A stretch of DNA of 64,000 bases from Photobacterium phosphoreum. GTDB taxonomy: Bacteria > Pseudomonadota > Gammaproteobacteria > Enterobacterales > Vibrionaceae. Position numbers and translations under genes: made by a program. Below, in pieces: positions 18,219 to 28,704 of the stretch. The notes beneath the pieces were generated by a model. It saw only the letters and a program-made list of their open reading frames with translations, was not told the origin of the DNA and did no database searches. Every line of letters starts with the position of its first letter. Position 1 is the stretch's first letter. Location: positions 634,656 through 698,655 of the forward strand of contig NZ_MSCQ01000002.1 in NCBI RefSeq assembly GCF_002954725.1, written 5' to 3'.

Positions 18219-20195
18219 TTATGCATCAGTACGTGGTTTACGGTCGCCCGCTGGACGTGCTGCAGCAGCACCATCACGGTTACCACGGTAGCCACCACGA
18301 GTGTCGTTACCACGGTTGCGATCGAAACGACGCTCGCCACCACGCTCACCACCACGGTTGCCTTCGCGATTGCCGTCACGGCTACCACGATGACCAGTAC
18401 GCTCACCGCTACGGTTTGCATCACGGTTACCAGTACGTGGACGATGTTCACGTAGTACTTCACCTTCAACAACAACTGCTTTAACGTCATTCTGGCGAAT
18501 ACGTAGTTTCTTCAGTTGCTCTGCCACTTCTGCAGTCATCTTCTTAGGAAGTTGAACAAAAGTATGAGAAGGAGCAAGTTTAATCGCACCGATGAACTCT
18601 TTGCTTAAGCCAAGTTCGTTTGCGATTGCGCCAACGATATCTTTAACTTGAACACCTTGCTCACGGCCAACTTGTAATTGGTAAGTATCCCAATCAGCGT
18701 TGTTGAAAGTGCGACGTTCGCCACGCTCACCACCACGCTCAGGACGATCACCACGACGCTCGCCACGATCAGGACGGTCACCACGACGGTCGCCACGATC
18801 ACTACCACGGTCATCACGGTCACCACGACGCTCACGACGTTGTGATTCACGCTCAATAGCAGCGATCATTGGATCTGGACCTTTATAGAATAAAGGACGG
18901 TTACCTTGCTGACGCTGAAGAAGCATTGCCGCTAGTGTCGCTGCATCAACATCAATTGACTCTTGTAGTTTTGCTACAAGTTCAACGAATGCTTCAACAT
19001 TAGTTTGTTCTTTTTGTGCAGCCAGTTCTTCACCTAAACGGTTCAGACGAGATGCAGCAACTAGATCACGTAGAGGAAGTTGAATTTCTTCCATACGAGA
19101 TTTAGTAACGCGCTCGATAGTACGTAGCATGCGGATTTGGTTAGTACGAACCAATAGGATCGCTTTACCTTCACGTCCAGCACGGCCAGTACGACCAATA
19201 CGGTGAATGTATGATTCAACATCGAATGGGATATCGTAGTTGAATACGTGTGTAATACGTGCCACGTCTAGGCCACGTGCTACAACGTCAGTTGCAACTA
19301 GAATATCAATCACGCCACGTTTGATATGATCAACAGTACGCTCACGTAGCGACTGAGGAATATCACCGTGAAGTGCCGCAGCTTTAAAGCCACGAGAAGA
19401 TAACCAATCAGCTAGACGCTCAGTATCTTGACGAGTACGAACGAATACGATTGATGCATCAGTGTTTTCAGTTTCAAGAAGACGACTCATTGCTTCGTCT
19501 TTCTCTACGCCTTTAACAATCCAAAATTGTTGAGACACTTGAGCAACAGTACGGTTTTCACCTGCAACGTCAATGCGTGCTGGTTCACGTAGGAAACGGT
19601 CAACGATTTCTTTAACGATTGGAGGCATAGTTGCAGAGAAAAGCACACGTTGTGCAGTTTCTGGCGCTTGTTCCATGATCCAAGTAACGTCGTCAACGAA
19701 ACCCATTTTTAACATTTCATCAGCTTCATCAAGAACGAAAGTTTTTACTTCGTCTAAGAAAAGTTGCTTACGTGAAATAAGGTCTTTAACACGACCAGGA
19801 GTACCAACAACAATGTGAGCACCATTTTTCAGTGCACGCATTTGATCAACGATTGAAGCACCGCCGTAAATCTCAAGAACCTTAAGGCCTTTGATATTTT
19901 GACCAAGTACTTTGATTTCTGCAGCAACCTGAATTGCAAGCTCACGTGTTGGAGCCATAACAATAGCTTGTGGCTTATGCTGAGAAAGATCAATTTTGTT
20001 CAGTACAGGCAACGAGAACGCTGCTGTTTTACCAGTACCTGTCTGTGCTTTACCAAGCGCATCAGTACCAGTTAAAAGTAGAGGTATTGACGCGGCCTGA
20101 ATAGGAGTAGGCGATACAAAACCCATTGAGTCAAGTGCAGACAATAGTGTGTCGGCCAAATCTAGTTGGCGAAATTCTGTAACAGTTTCTTGCAT
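18219..20195 (-). CDS. deaD: DeaD/CsdA, cold-shock DEAD-box RNA helicase
   Basis: 658 residues. The Q motif is around residues 8-35, Walker A AQTGTGKT is near 54-61, VLDEADEM near 155, SAT near 190, and HRIGRTGRAGREG near 334-346. A DbpA-like RNA-binding domain lies at about 485-555. Two long Arg/Gly/Asp-rich tracts, one before and one after that domain, are low-complexity RNA-binding tails. The helicase unwinds RNA in ribosome assembly and mRNA decay, especially in the cold. The tails are encoded by imperfect GC-rich short repeats (about 18280-18440 and 18715-18840). It is divergent from rnb, another RNA-decay gene, across a 745-bp region. Confidence 0.95.
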   Translation of the reverse strand: MQETVTEFRQLDLADTLLSALDSMGFVSPTPIQAASIPLLLTGTDALGKAQTGTGKTAAFSLPVLNKIDLSQHKPQAIVMAPTRELAIQVAAEIKVLGQNIKGLKVLEIYGGASIVDQMRALKNGAHIVVGTPGRVKDLISRKQLFLDEVKTFVLDEADEMLKMGFVDDVTWIMEQAPETAQRVLFSATMPPIVKEIVDRFLREPARIDVAGENRTVAQVSQQFWIVKGVEKDEAMSRLLETENTDASIVFVRTRQDTERLADWLSSRGFKAAALHGDIPQSLRERTVDHIKRGVIDILVATDVVARGLDVARITHVFNYDIPFDVESYIHRIGRTGRAGREGKAILLVRTNQIRMLRTIERVTKSRMEEIQLPLRDLVAASRLNRLGEELAAQKEQTNVEAFVELVAKLQESIDVDAATLAAMLLQRQQGNRPLFYKGPDPMIAAIERESQRRERRGDRDDRGSDRGDRRGDRPDRGERRGDRPERGGERGERRTFNNADWDTYQLQVGREQGVQVKDIVGAIANELGLSKEFIGAIKLAPSHTFVQLPKKMTAEVAEQLKKLRIRQNDVKAVVVEGEVLREHRPRTGNRDANRSGERTGHRGSRDGNREGNRGGERGGERRFDRNRGNDTRGGYRGNRDGAAAARPAGDRKPRTDA

Positions 20196-20940
20196 TGGGA
20201 TCCCAATATATGATCAACTTAAAAACGGGGCCCCTTTGCTACAGAGGGTTCTGCAACAGCAACCACTAGCACGGGCCTCGACTAATAGGGGGCGTATTGT
20301 GGGCTAATACTTGATAAAAAGCTAGAAAAAATTGAACAACGTCACAAAATAAGTCACAAATAACCATTTATTGAACAAATAGTACACCTGATAAACATTT
20401 TGATATTTCTTATAGATTATCAATTGACTATGTTGTTGAAAATACGAGCAATCCTATTAATACAATTCTTGGCTTTTCCCATTAAAGCTAATTTTTTATC
20501 AGACGAAGGTAATCTTTTATCCCTCTTTTTATATTACAGCCCCAGTATTCATGTCTGTATAGAAGGTTATTTTTTATGTTTTACTCTTTAATTTAATAAT
20601 AGTTAGCCACTAGCTATTTAACACATTGTTTTTCAATGACTTTAAAAACAATGTCTGATGCATACTTTTTCACTTCACATAGTGTCATAAGCGAAAAGTG
20701 TAAAATATATCGGCTTAAGGCTATTTTTTGTTTCGAATTGATATTTTTATCATAATTGATATTTTTTGTCATATATTGTCATGATTTTTTTATTTCTTGA
20801 TATAAAACACCAAAAACAACACCTAACCTATTGATTCTATAAATGATGATGAAGCCAAATGAAAAATTAAACAGTCAAATCTTGGTTTTAGATGACCAAA
20901 AACGTATAGTGTCTAAGTCGATAATCTGAGACCAGACATA
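20196..20940. other. Long divergent region with probable deaD leader and rnb leader
   Basis: 745 bp with no convincing gene. The 100 bp beside deaD (20220-20300) are GC-richer than the rest and contain short inverted repeats such as GGTT/AACC with GC pairs, fitting a structured 5-prime untranslated region as in cold-shock mRNAs. The rest is very AT-rich. Just before rnb, 20843-20929 is a 28-codon frame (starting MMMKPNEKL, ending TGA 11 bp before the rnb ATG) without a clear ribosome site; it may be chance. Confidence 0.5.
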
Positions 20941-22953
20941 ATGTTTCAAGATAACCCGCTGTTAGCGCAGCTAAAAAAGCAAATCCAAGAGACACTTCCT
21001 AAAAAGGAAGGTTATATCAAAGCAACAGATCGTGGCTTTGGCTTTCTAGAAACTGATAACAAAGAAAGCATCTTCATTCCGCCGGTATATATGAAAAACG
21101 TTATGCACGGTGATCGTGTTATCGCCGTTCTTCGTACCGAAAAAGAGCGCGAAGTTGCTGAACCGCAAGAGCTTGTTGAACAATCAATTACACGCTTTAT
21201 TGGCCGTGTAAAACTGATTCGTAACCGCCTGCATGTCATTCCTGATCACCCACAACTAAAAGAAGCGATTAAGGCACGTGCAGCAAAAGGTCTTAATCCA
21301 GAAACATTAAAAGAAGGTGATTGGGTTGTTGCAGAACTTACTCGCCACCCTCTTGCAGGTAGCAATCAGCCATTTTTCTGTGAAGTGAATGAAAAGATCA
21401 CTGACAGTAATGACAAAATTGCACCTTGGTGGGTCACACTTGCTCGCCACCAACTACCCAATGCAGAGCCTGCACCACAAGATAGCTGGGCGATGCTAGA
21501 TGAAGGCATTGAACGCCAAGACTTAACCGATTTACCTTTCATTACTATTGATGGTGAATCAACTAAAGATATGGATGATGCCTTATATACTGTCGCTAAT
21601 GATGACGGTAGCTATGAAATCACCATCGCGATTGCGGATCCTACCTCTTACATTGCCGTTGGCGATAAGATGGATGATGAAGCACGTGAACGTGGATTTA
21701 CCATTTATCTTCCTGGCCGTAATATTCCAATGCTGCCACGTGAATTAAGTGATGAATTATGTTCACTTATCGAAAATGAAAAACGCCCTGTTTTATGCTG
21801 TCGTGTTTCGATTGATAATACCGGTGTTATTCAAGACGATATCACGTTCTTTGGTGCATGGATCAAATCTCAAGGCCGCTTATCTTACAACAATGTGTCT
21901 GATTTCCTTGAAAACGGCCATTGTGATAACTGGACACCGAATGCCGTTATAGAGCAACAAATTGTTGCACTACAAGGTTTTGCAATATTACGTTCTGATT
22001 GGCGTATGGCAAATGCGGTGGTATTCCCAGATCGCCCAGATTATCGCTTTGAGTTAAGTGAAGATAACGACGTTGTCGCTATTCATACTGACTTACGTCG
22101 TATTGCTAATCGCATGATCGAAGAAGCGATGATCACTGCCAATATTTGTGCAGGGCGCGCTTTACAAGAGAAGTTTGCAACGGGTGTATTTAACGTTCAT
22201 AGCGGTTTCCATCAAGAAAAACTTGATACTGCAATGGAATTTATTACCAATGCCGAAGCACCGTTTACTAAAGAAGAAATTGTTACTTTAGAAGGCTTCA
22301 GTGCGTTACGTCGTTGGTTAAATACCTTAGATAGCACTTATCTTGATAACCGTTTACGTAAATTCCAAGCTTATAGCGAAGTGGCTAATACACCAGCGCC
22401 ACACTATGCAATGGGACTGGATGTTTACGCAACATGGACATCTCCGATTCGTAAATATGGTGATATGATCAACCACCGTTTACTTAAAGCCCTAATCACA
22501 GGTAACGAGCCTTCGCAAAAACCTGATGATAACGTGGGTGATGAGATTGCTAATCATCGTCGTCATCACCGTATGGCTGAACGTGACGTATCTGATTGGT
22601 TATATGTGCGTTTACTTAAAGATGCAGTGAAGAAAGAAACTATCTTTAAAGCTGAAATCTTTGATATCAACCGCGCAGGTATGCGTGTGCGCCTACTTGA
22701 AAATGGCGCAGCGGCCTTTATTCCAGGCTCGCTCATTGTTGATAACAAAGAACGTATTGTCTGTAGCGGTGAGCTTGGTATTATCAGTATTGATGGTGTT
22801 AAAGAATACCAACTAGGTGATACTTTTGATGTGAAACTAGCGGAAGTTCGCGCTGCAACACGTCAATTAGTAGCTAAACCTGTACAGCAATACCCAGCGC
22901 CTAAAGTCACTCCAGCGCCGGAACAAGCTGCAGACGCACCAGAAAAAGCATAA
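20941..22953 (+). CDS. rnb: RNase II, 3-prime to 5-prime exoribonuclease
   Basis: 670 residues versus about 644 in E. coli. Cold-shock-like domains at about 15-85 and 90-175 precede the RNB catalytic domain (about 190-520), which holds the acidic metal cluster in [20 protein letters not shown] (about 196-215). An S1 domain lies at about 560-645. A short Ala/Pro-rich tail extends beyond the S1 domain. The enzyme degrades unstructured RNA processively from the 3-prime end. The cold-shock domain signature [14 protein letters not shown] is clear. It ends at a strong terminator. Confidence 0.95.
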   Translation: MFQDNPLLAQLKKQIQETLPKKEGYIKATDRGFGFLETDNKESIFIPPVYMKNVMHGDRVIAVLRTEKEREVAEPQELVEQSITRFIGRVKLIRNRLHVIPDHPQLKEAIKARAAKGLNPETLKEGDWVVAELTRHPLAGSNQPFFCEVNEKITDSNDKIAPWWVTLARHQLPNAEPAPQDSWAMLDEGIERQDLTDLPFITIDGESTKDMDDALYTVANDDGSYEITIAIADPTSYIAVGDKMDDEARERGFTIYLPGRNIPMLPRELSDELCSLIENEKRPVLCCRVSIDNTGVIQDDITFFGAWIKSQGRLSYNNVSDFLENGHCDNWTPNAVIEQQIVALQGFAILRSDWRMANAVVFPDRPDYRFELSEDNDVVAIHTDLRRIANRMIEEAMITANICAGRALQEKFATGVFNVHSGFHQEKLDTAMEFITNAEAPFTKEEIVTLEGFSALRRWLNTLDSTYLDNRLRKFQAYSEVANTPAPHYAMGLDVYATWTSPIRKYGDMINHRLLKALITGNEPSQKPDDNVGDEIANHRRHHRMAERDVSDWLYVRLLKDAVKKETIFKAEIFDINRAGMRVRLLENGAAAFIPGSLIVDNKERIVCSGELGIISIDGVKEYQLGDTFDVKLAEVRAATRQLVAKPVQQYPAPKVTPAPEQAADAPEKA

Positions 22954-22978
22954 CGATGTAAATCGGCTTTACGTTACT

Positions 22979-23008
22979 ACAAGGCCAGTGTTCACTGGCC
23001 TTTTTTTT
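22979..23008 (+). terminator. Rho-independent terminator of rnb
   Basis: AAGGCCAGTG pairs with CACTGGCC(TT) around a two-base loop, followed by eight T. Confidence 0.92.
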
Positions 23009-23059
23009 ACCTTTGACACTATTATTCCAATATAAATCATTCAAAGAAGCCAGCACTCA

Positions 23060-23656
23060 ATGTCAAATCATACTCCAGCAAGCGATAACAACAAAAACAA
23101 CACGCCAGAACAAATCCAGCTTATCGAGCAACAAGTAAAACAGTGGCTTGAAGATGTCGTCATCGGGCTTAATTTATGTCCATTTGCCGCTAAGCCTAAT
23201 CGCAATAAGCAAATTAAAATATTTGTGAGCGAGGATGATAATGAAAATGACCTGCTTGAAACCATTTACATGCAGTTCAAAGAGCTAGATGAAACCCCAC
23301 CAGAAACACTGGAAACCATTTTAGTGGTAGCACCTTTCTTATTTGAAGAATTTGATGACTACAACCAATTTCTAGATCTTATTGAAGGGCTTGTAGTGCA
23401 ATTAGGTAAAAGCGGCACCTATCAAATTGCGAGCTTCCACCCTGATTACTGTTTCTATGGTGCTGAACCTGATGATGCGGAAAACCTAACTAACCGTTCC
23501 CCCTACCCTGTATTTCACCTTATTCGTGAAGAAAGCATGGCAAAGGTGATCAAGCACTACCCTAATCCAGAAGCCATTCCAGATCGTAATATCGAATGTG
23601 TTGAAAATTTAACCCCAGAACAAATGCGTCAGTTATTTCCTTACCTGATCAAATAA
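23060..23656 (+). CDS. DUF1415 family protein
   Basis: 198 residues. The characteristic DUF1415 segments are present: WLEDVVIGLNLCPFA near the start, IASFHPDYCF in the middle, and NRSPYPVFHLIREES in the C-terminal half. The family is cytoplasmic and common in gammaproteobacteria, with no known function. The conserved Cys, His and Asp residues could bind a metal, but this is speculation. The first 25 residues are polar and low in complexity. It is a single gene downstream of the rnb terminator. Confidence 0.85.
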   Translation: MSNHTPASDNNKNNTPEQIQLIEQQVKQWLEDVVIGLNLCPFAAKPNRNKQIKIFVSEDDNENDLLETIYMQFKELDETPPETLETILVVAPFLFEEFDDYNQFLDLIEGLVVQLGKSGTYQIASFHPDYCFYGAEPDDAENLTNRSPYPVFHLIREESMAKVIKHYPNPEAIPDRNIECVENLTPEQMRQLFPYLIK

Positions 23657-23797
23657 CGACATGCTTTACATTACCCACTGCCATTCAATCACGCGTTGAA
23701 TCTGTAGCAATAAAATGACGGCAATATCGAGTTATTGTCGTTATTTATTTGTTATATTAATAACCTACTCGATTTTTTGTTTAGGGCTCATTGTTAA

Positions 23798-25051
23798 ATG
23801 TTATTATTATCTCATTTGCGTTCACCCAATACTCGCTTTGTCCTCCCCTTTTTCATCACCGCATTGATGGTTATGAGCTACCCTTTGTTGACCCCTTTTA
23901 TGGTGACTTATTCACAATTATGGATCAACCTGCCTTTTATCTTGCTCGGTGCCGTCATCATACTCAATAACAAGCAACCTCAAGCTCAAAGTGGGTTTGT
24001 TGCTATCATCATGTTGGTTGCTTATAGCGTTATTCTTTTTTGGCTACAAACCTCATTAGCCAACACTGACACTAAATTGATTTTTTGTCTTTTAGCCGCA
24101 TTATTACCGATTAACCTGCTGTTGCTCCGCATTATTCCTCCTTTTAAACTCCTCTCGTTAGCGACAGTAGCACTATTATTAGTACTTGCCATCCAATGCG
24201 GAATTGGCGCAACTATTAGCTATTTCTATCAAGAAAACTTTTCAAGTTGGCAACAGATCCACCTCTTTACCTATCACAACATTTCATCATTACCGTTGAT
24301 TTTAATTATCTTTAACCTTGCCGTCTGCTGCGGTTCTGGCGCATTAGCCATTAAATATCATCGGCGGATTGATCAGCATATCTTTATCTGTAGTTTATTA
24401 ACGACAACCACATTTATCTTTTTCCACTACCTGTTTATCTCAAGCAGTGCATTTATTGTCTGTGCTCTCTTTCTCTTATTCGATCTCGGCTATGGCTACT
24501 ATCAACAACAATTCCGCGATCCATTAACCCAACTTGCTGATCATCGAGCTTTTGCGCAAGCACTACCGCGATTACCCCAAAATTACACGATGGCAGTCAT
24601 CGATATTGATAACACCACTAAAATTATTGATAAACATCATCCACAGGCCATTAGTGATATTCAACGTTCTATTGCTTCCTTATTAGCTCAGCACACTCAG
24701 CTTTCAGCACATCTTTATTTTGTATCACAACAGTTTATCGTGATTTTTGAACATAAAAAAGTCATTGACTGTCAACCGATAATAGAACAACTACAGCAAA
24801 GTATTAGCATCGAAAAACATATTATCGAGCCCATTATTATTGAACCGCAGTCAGACCAAACTGAAACTAAAATAAAAAAAATACGTAAAAAAACAATAAA
24901 AGTAAGTGTCAGCGTGGGGATCTGTGTATCTCATGTCGAGCAAACGGCGACGGCGGTTTTACAACAAGCAATCGATGTATTACAGACAGCACAGCGAACC
25001 AATAAGAAAAAAAACCAAATCTATATCGCTGTTAATAATAACAGCGTTTAA
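23798..25051 (+). CDS. Membrane protein with degenerate GGDEF domain
   Basis: 417 residues. Seven to eight hydrophobic helices fill residues 12-230. A GGDEF-like domain follows: DPLTQLADHRAF (about 239-250) matches the usual DxLTxLxNRRxF entry, and AVIDIDNTTKIID matches the metal-binding strand. The signature itself is replaced by SQQFI, so cyclase activity is not expected. A lysine-rich insertion (KIKKIRKKTIK) is followed by the VSVSVGIC strand typical of the domain end. It may act as a membrane signalling or scaffold protein. It is a single gene. Confidence 0.75.
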   Translation: MLLLSHLRSPNTRFVLPFFITALMVMSYPLLTPFMVTYSQLWINLPFILLGAVIILNNKQPQAQSGFVAIIMLVAYSVILFWLQTSLANTDTKLIFCLLAALLPINLLLLRIIPPFKLLSLATVALLLVLAIQCGIGATISYFYQENFSSWQQIHLFTYHNISSLPLILIIFNLAVCCGSGALAIKYHRRIDQHIFICSLLTTTTFIFFHYLFISSSAFIVCALFLLFDLGYGYYQQQFRDPLTQLADHRAFAQALPRLPQNYTMAVIDIDNTTKIIDKHHPQAISDIQRSIASLLAQHTQLSAHLYFVSQQFIVIFEHKKVIDCQPIIEQLQQSISIEKHIIEPIIIEPQSDQTETKIKKIRKKTIKVSVSVGICVSHVEQTATAVLQQAIDVLQTAQRTNKKKNQIYIAVNNNSV

Positions 25052-25147
25052 AAACACATACGGCTCCGCCAACTACCTCATTAGAAATTTGGTATAAAAT
25101 GATAAGGGGTAGTTAATTTATCGAGAGCAACTCATGGGAGGATTAAA

Positions 25148-25330
25148 ATGAACAACCAAGATAGAATTGAAGATATGGAACAAAAAATATCCATTGCCTA
25201 TCAAGAAGGTCATTTTGAGCAGGCTAAAGCCCTTGAAAAAACACTCAAACGTATTCGTGGTCATCATAATTTATACGATGAAAACGATCCATACTCCCTA
25301 GAAGGCCGAATTTTTAACGACGATGAGTAA
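25148..25330 (+). CDS. Small acidic helical protein of unknown function
   Basis: 60 residues, highly charged, with a predicted helical hairpin (residues 3-40) and an acidic tail. A very strong ribosome site GGGAGG lies 6 bases before the ATG, which supports expression. It has no membrane segment or signal peptide. It is not a recognised family. Confidence 0.65.
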   Translation: MNNQDRIEDMEQKISIAYQEGHFEQAKALEKTLKRIRGHHNLYDENDPYSLEGRIFNDDE

Positions 25331-25398
25331 TATATCAATGGATAAGTAAAGATCTTTATCTTTCTTATCCATTGTATAAATTTATCCATTTGGCACGA

Positions 25399-25698
25399 CT
25401 ACTGAATCTCAGCATTATTCGCTTGTTCGTGTAAAATAGCACCTGTATACAAATCCATTTCTAATTCAACAGCTTCGCCGGCTTTATTACGCGCTTTGAT
25501 TACAATTTCATTATGCTTACGTTCGACTTTTATCATTCTAAAATCATAATAACCATTCGATTCAAGTTGTTTCATTGCAGAAGGAACGCTCAGCATTTCC
25601 ACCACAGAGGTATCAATCGGATCAGCATTAACCACATAGCTTTGTAATAAACAGCACATACTACTGCTAATAAACAATACTTTTATACTTCGAATCAC
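25399..25698 (-). CDS. Periplasmic PepSY-like protein
   Basis: 99 residues. An N-terminal signal peptide ends near residue 25 (VVNA). The body has the PepSY-like pattern of a helix (AMKQLESNGYYDFRMIKVE) followed by strands ending in ELEMDLYTGAILHEQ, which matches the usual VxVDAxTGxVL ending. PepSY proteins are thought to inhibit proteases or sense envelope conditions, often beside two-component systems; none is adjacent here. It is divergent from fumC across 285 bp. Confidence 0.72.
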   Translation of the reverse strand: MIRSIKVLFISSSMCCLLQSYVVNADPIDTSVVEMLSVPSAMKQLESNGYYDFRMIKVERKHNEIVIKARNKAGEAVELEMDLYTGAILHEQANNAEIQ

Positions 25699-25983
25699 CT
25701 CTACCCCTTAATAGCATGATTGCTATGCTTAGCATTGACCATTTGAGTATTACTTTCTTTCAAGCAATAACTGCACCAATAATTGAAATAAAGTGATGTG
25801 ATTTATACTTTTATCAGATTATATTAATACGAATGATAATGTATTCGCAAACTATGATATCAATAAAAATCCATCCAAACAGTAGCCTATAATAACTTAT
25901 CGTTTCATGGCAATGAGTACTAATAGTGCTATATCCACCGATATTGCCATTATGGAACATCATCTATTTATAAGGATAACATT
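25699..25983. promoter_or_regulatory. Divergent region PepSY gene / fumC with a weak Fur-like site
   Basis: The region is AT-rich. GAATGATAAT at 25831-25840 resembles half of a Fur box (GATAATGATAATCATTATC) but the other half matches poorly. Fur control of fumC would fit the iron-free nature of FumC, but the site is too weak to claim. Confidence 0.25.
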
Positions 25984-27369
25984 ATGTCAGTATTACATCG
26001 TATCGAAACTGATAGCATGGGTGATATCGAGGTGCCCAAAGACGCGCTTTATCAAGCACAAACACAACGCGCAATCAATAATTTCCCTATCAGCGGCTTA
26101 ACGATGCCAAGTGCCTTTATTCAAGCGTTGGCCTATATTAAACAAGCAGCGGCACGTACTAACCTTGAACTTCAACTACTTGAGGATCAAACAGCACATG
26201 CGATTATTGATAGTTGCCAATTGATTATTGATGGCAATCACCATGACCAATTCCCCATTGATGTATTCCAAACCGGATCGGGTACCAGCTCCAATATGAA
26301 TGCCAACGAGGTGATTGCAACATTAGCCTCACAACAATTAGGGATCACGATCAGTCCTAATGATGATGTTAATCGTGGTCAAAGCAGTAACGACACCATT
26401 CCTACCGCTATTCAAGTCAGTGCTGCCTTAACGTGCCACCAGCAATTATTACCCGCTTTGATCCATTTAGAACAAGCATTAGAAAAGAAAAGCCAGCAGG
26501 TAAATCATTGTGTAAAAACGGGACGTACTCATTTAATGGATGCGATGCCGATTACTCTTGGACAAGAACTCAGTGGCTGGCAGAGTCAAATTGAACATGC
26601 TCGACATGGTATTGAACTGGCATTAGAAAATGTTTCTGCATTAGCACAAGGTGGTACTGCTGTTGGTACAGGTATCAATACCCACCCCCATTTTGCGGCT
26701 ATCTTCGCAAAAAATATCGCCATCGCAACAGCAGTGCCTTTTTGTACCAGCAGTAATTTCTTTTACAGCATGAGCAGTCAAGATGCTGTCGTGGCTTTAT
26801 CGGGGCAATTAAAAACCCTTGCCGTTGCTATCATGAAAATATCCAATGATCTTCGTTGGATGAATGCAGGCCCACTGGCGGGTTTAGGAGAAATAGAATT
26901 AGAGCCACTCCAGCCTGGTTCATCAATAATGCCCGGCAAAGTCAATCCTGTGATTCCAGAAGCAGCGGCAATGGTAGCAGCACAAGTAATAGGTAATGAC
27001 GCAACCATTACGATTGCAGGTCAATCAGGGAACTTTCAACTTAATGTTATGCTACCTGTTATTACCTATAACTTACTCCAAAGTATTACCTTATTAGCCA
27101 CAACGGCCACTCAATTAGCAGACAAGGCGATTACAACATTCACTGTCCGCGAAGAACATCTTAAACAGGCTCTCAGTAAAAACCCGATTCTTATCACGGC
27201 ATTGAATCCTGTTATTGGTTATTTAAAAGCGGCCGCAATTGCCAAGAAAGCGTATAAAGAACAACGACCGATTATTGATGTCGCAGAACAAGAAACTGAT
27301 TTAACGCGCACCGAGCTTGAATCATTATTAGATCCTAAAAAACTCACTCAAGGTGGCATTGCTAAATAA
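25984..27369 (+). CDS. fumC: Class II fumarate hydratase
   Basis: 461 residues, the normal length for FumC. The class signature GSSIMPGKVNP lies near residue 317, TGRTHLMDAMPITLGQE near 180, and QTGSGTSSNMNANEV near 97, together building the active site of the homotetramer. It interconverts fumarate and malate in the citric acid cycle and, lacking an iron-sulfur cluster, works under oxidative stress or iron limitation. Aspartase and argininosuccinate lyase share the fold, but the N-terminal pattern TDSMGDIEVP fits fumarase. It is a single gene. Confidence 0.95.
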   Translation: MSVLHRIETDSMGDIEVPKDALYQAQTQRAINNFPISGLTMPSAFIQALAYIKQAAARTNLELQLLEDQTAHAIIDSCQLIIDGNHHDQFPIDVFQTGSGTSSNMNANEVIATLASQQLGITISPNDDVNRGQSSNDTIPTAIQVSAALTCHQQLLPALIHLEQALEKKSQQVNHCVKTGRTHLMDAMPITLGQELSGWQSQIEHARHGIELALENVSALAQGGTAVGTGINTHPHFAAIFAKNIAIATAVPFCTSSNFFYSMSSQDAVVALSGQLKTLAVAIMKISNDLRWMNAGPLAGLGEIELEPLQPGSSIMPGKVNPVIPEAAAMVAAQVIGNDATITIAGQSGNFQLNVMLPVITYNLLQSITLLATTATQLADKAITTFTVREEHLKQALSKNPILITALNPVIGYLKAAAIAKKAYKEQRPIIDVAEQETDLTRTELESLLDPKKLTQGGIAK

Positions 27370-27559
27370 CGTATATTCTCATCGTTAAATAGAAAACATT
27401 GTTCAGTTTTTAGGCGTTACTCTACTTAATGTTAGTATTAAGCAATAAATCACTGTCATTACTTGTCCAAAAATCAAACTGGATGTAACGTATAATATAA
27501 ATAGACGCCAGTTCAACACTGTGTACTGGGTATCTTTATACAAGCAAAGAGCATTCTTA

Positions 27560-28057
27560 ATGAAAAAATTTGTTTTAGCCGCCGCTATCGCATCAACACT
27601 ATTTTTAGCAGGTTGTAGTGATAAAGTTGACGAGTCCACAATTACTAATGTTGTTCAAACAAGCCAATATGAGCAACCTAATCTAGGTATTACTGCAGAA
27701 ACGACGCCTTTCGCAGTGAAAAACCTTAAGATTACTAAAGTATTACTTGATACTAAAACAGACTATAAAGCAGAAGTAAGCTACGATTTAGTTGCTAACA
27801 AGAGCCTAGAAGAATTTAAAAGCTCAATGAAAGCACTAGCAGCTAAACCAAAAGTGCCTGCAACAGATTCGACAACCGAAGCTAAAACAGACGACATGTC
27901 ATCAGCGTTACATACATTAAAAAATAATCTAGCAGCTGAAGTAATGGTTGTTGCATTTAGTGCTAAATACGGTGATTTCAAAGCAGGACAAACCGTTGAT
28001 ACTGTTAATGAAAACGTATCACTGAAAAAAGTAAATGATCAATGGGTTAAAGATTAA
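27560..28057 (+). CDS. Predicted lipoprotein
   Basis: 165 residues from ATG at 27560, chosen because the following MKKFVLAAAIASTLFLAGC is a complete lipoprotein signal with the lipobox LAGC; a longer frame from 27521 would put 13 extra residues before it. The mature part is mixed alpha/beta with a Lys/Thr-rich, low-complexity middle (about 105-125). It is not a recognised family. It ends at a strong terminator. Confidence 0.8.
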   Translation: MKKFVLAAAIASTLFLAGCSDKVDESTITNVVQTSQYEQPNLGITAETTPFAVKNLKITKVLLDTKTDYKAEVSYDLVANKSLEEFKSSMKALAAKPKVPATDSTTEAKTDDMSSALHTLKNNLAAEVMVVAFSAKYGDFKAGQTVDTVNENVSLKKVNDQWVKD

Positions 28058-28078
28058 TTTTCTAACCATAAATCACAA

Positions 28079-28109
28079 AAAACCGCCTCTTTTGAAGGCG
28101 GTTTTTTTA
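28079..28109 (+). terminator. Rho-independent terminator of the lipoprotein gene
   Basis: AACCGCCT pairs with AGGCGGTT around a short loop, followed by seven T. Confidence 0.9.
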
Positions 28110-28137
28110 TACATTTTTAAACACTCTATAGTAAATA

Positions 28138-28475
28138 CTATTTATCGATTGGAAATAATTTCCCTTCAAAAACAGTACCATAAATTGGAATGTCTTTTAA
28201 TTTTTTCAACTCAACCTTATAAGGGTCTTGTTCTAAAATAGTAAAGTTTGCAATCTTACCTGTTTTAATGCTTCTTGCTCTGTACCAACATAAACAATCT
28301 TACCATATTGGCTCGTTACTACGGCCTCAGCTGTCGGTTGTTTGTTTTCCATAGTGATAATTGGACCACCATAAAAAATCGTTGTCATTGGTGCTTTTGA
28401 TGGTGTAGCAAACGCAGAGTGGGAAGCTACTGATGCTAAAAACAATAACGAAGATGCTATCTTGGTATATTTCAT
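28138..28475 (-). pseudogene. Amidohydrolase remnant with large internal deletion
   Basis: The N-terminal 66 residues (signal peptide to residue 23, then FYGGPIITMENKQPTAEAV and GKIVYVGTEQEAL) are the start of a secreted YtcJ-like amidohydrolase. They run without a break into the last 40 or so residues of the same family (IKTGKIANFTILEQDP and VFEGKLFPIDK, ending TAG at 28138) in another frame. The joint lies in GCATTAAAACAGGTAAG near 28260-28275. All metal-binding His and Asp residues, which lie in the missing middle, are gone. A normal gene would be about five times longer. The simplest explanation is a single deletion at short homology. Confidence 0.82.
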
Positions 28476-28704
28476 AAGTATGATTTATCCTTAAATCTAT
28501 AATCCATTAAACATATACTAACCACCTGTAAAAACAGAAAAAAACTACTGATTTTAAAACATCGTTCACAATAAATAATTCAGCTTTAATTAGATAAAGT
28601 CTTACAATATTAAAGAGGGATATTTATATTTAAAGCTAGAGAGAAGCGATAAACTCAGTTACAGTTATTAGTAGATGAATGGATATTATAAGGAAGAATA
28701 TACG

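Noticed and set aside
18155..18484. Histidine-rich open frame opposite the 3-prime end of deaD
   Set aside because: It is the antisense shadow of the Arg/Gly-rich deaD tail and overlaps the bidirectional terminator; no ribosome site of its own.
20400..20591. 63-codon frame between deaD and rnb
   Set aside because: AT-rich hydrophobic frame without ribosome site; typical chance frame in the leader region.
25831..25850. Fur box upstream of fumC
   Set aside because: Only one half matches; roughly half of the consensus positions agree, expected by chance in AT-rich DNA.
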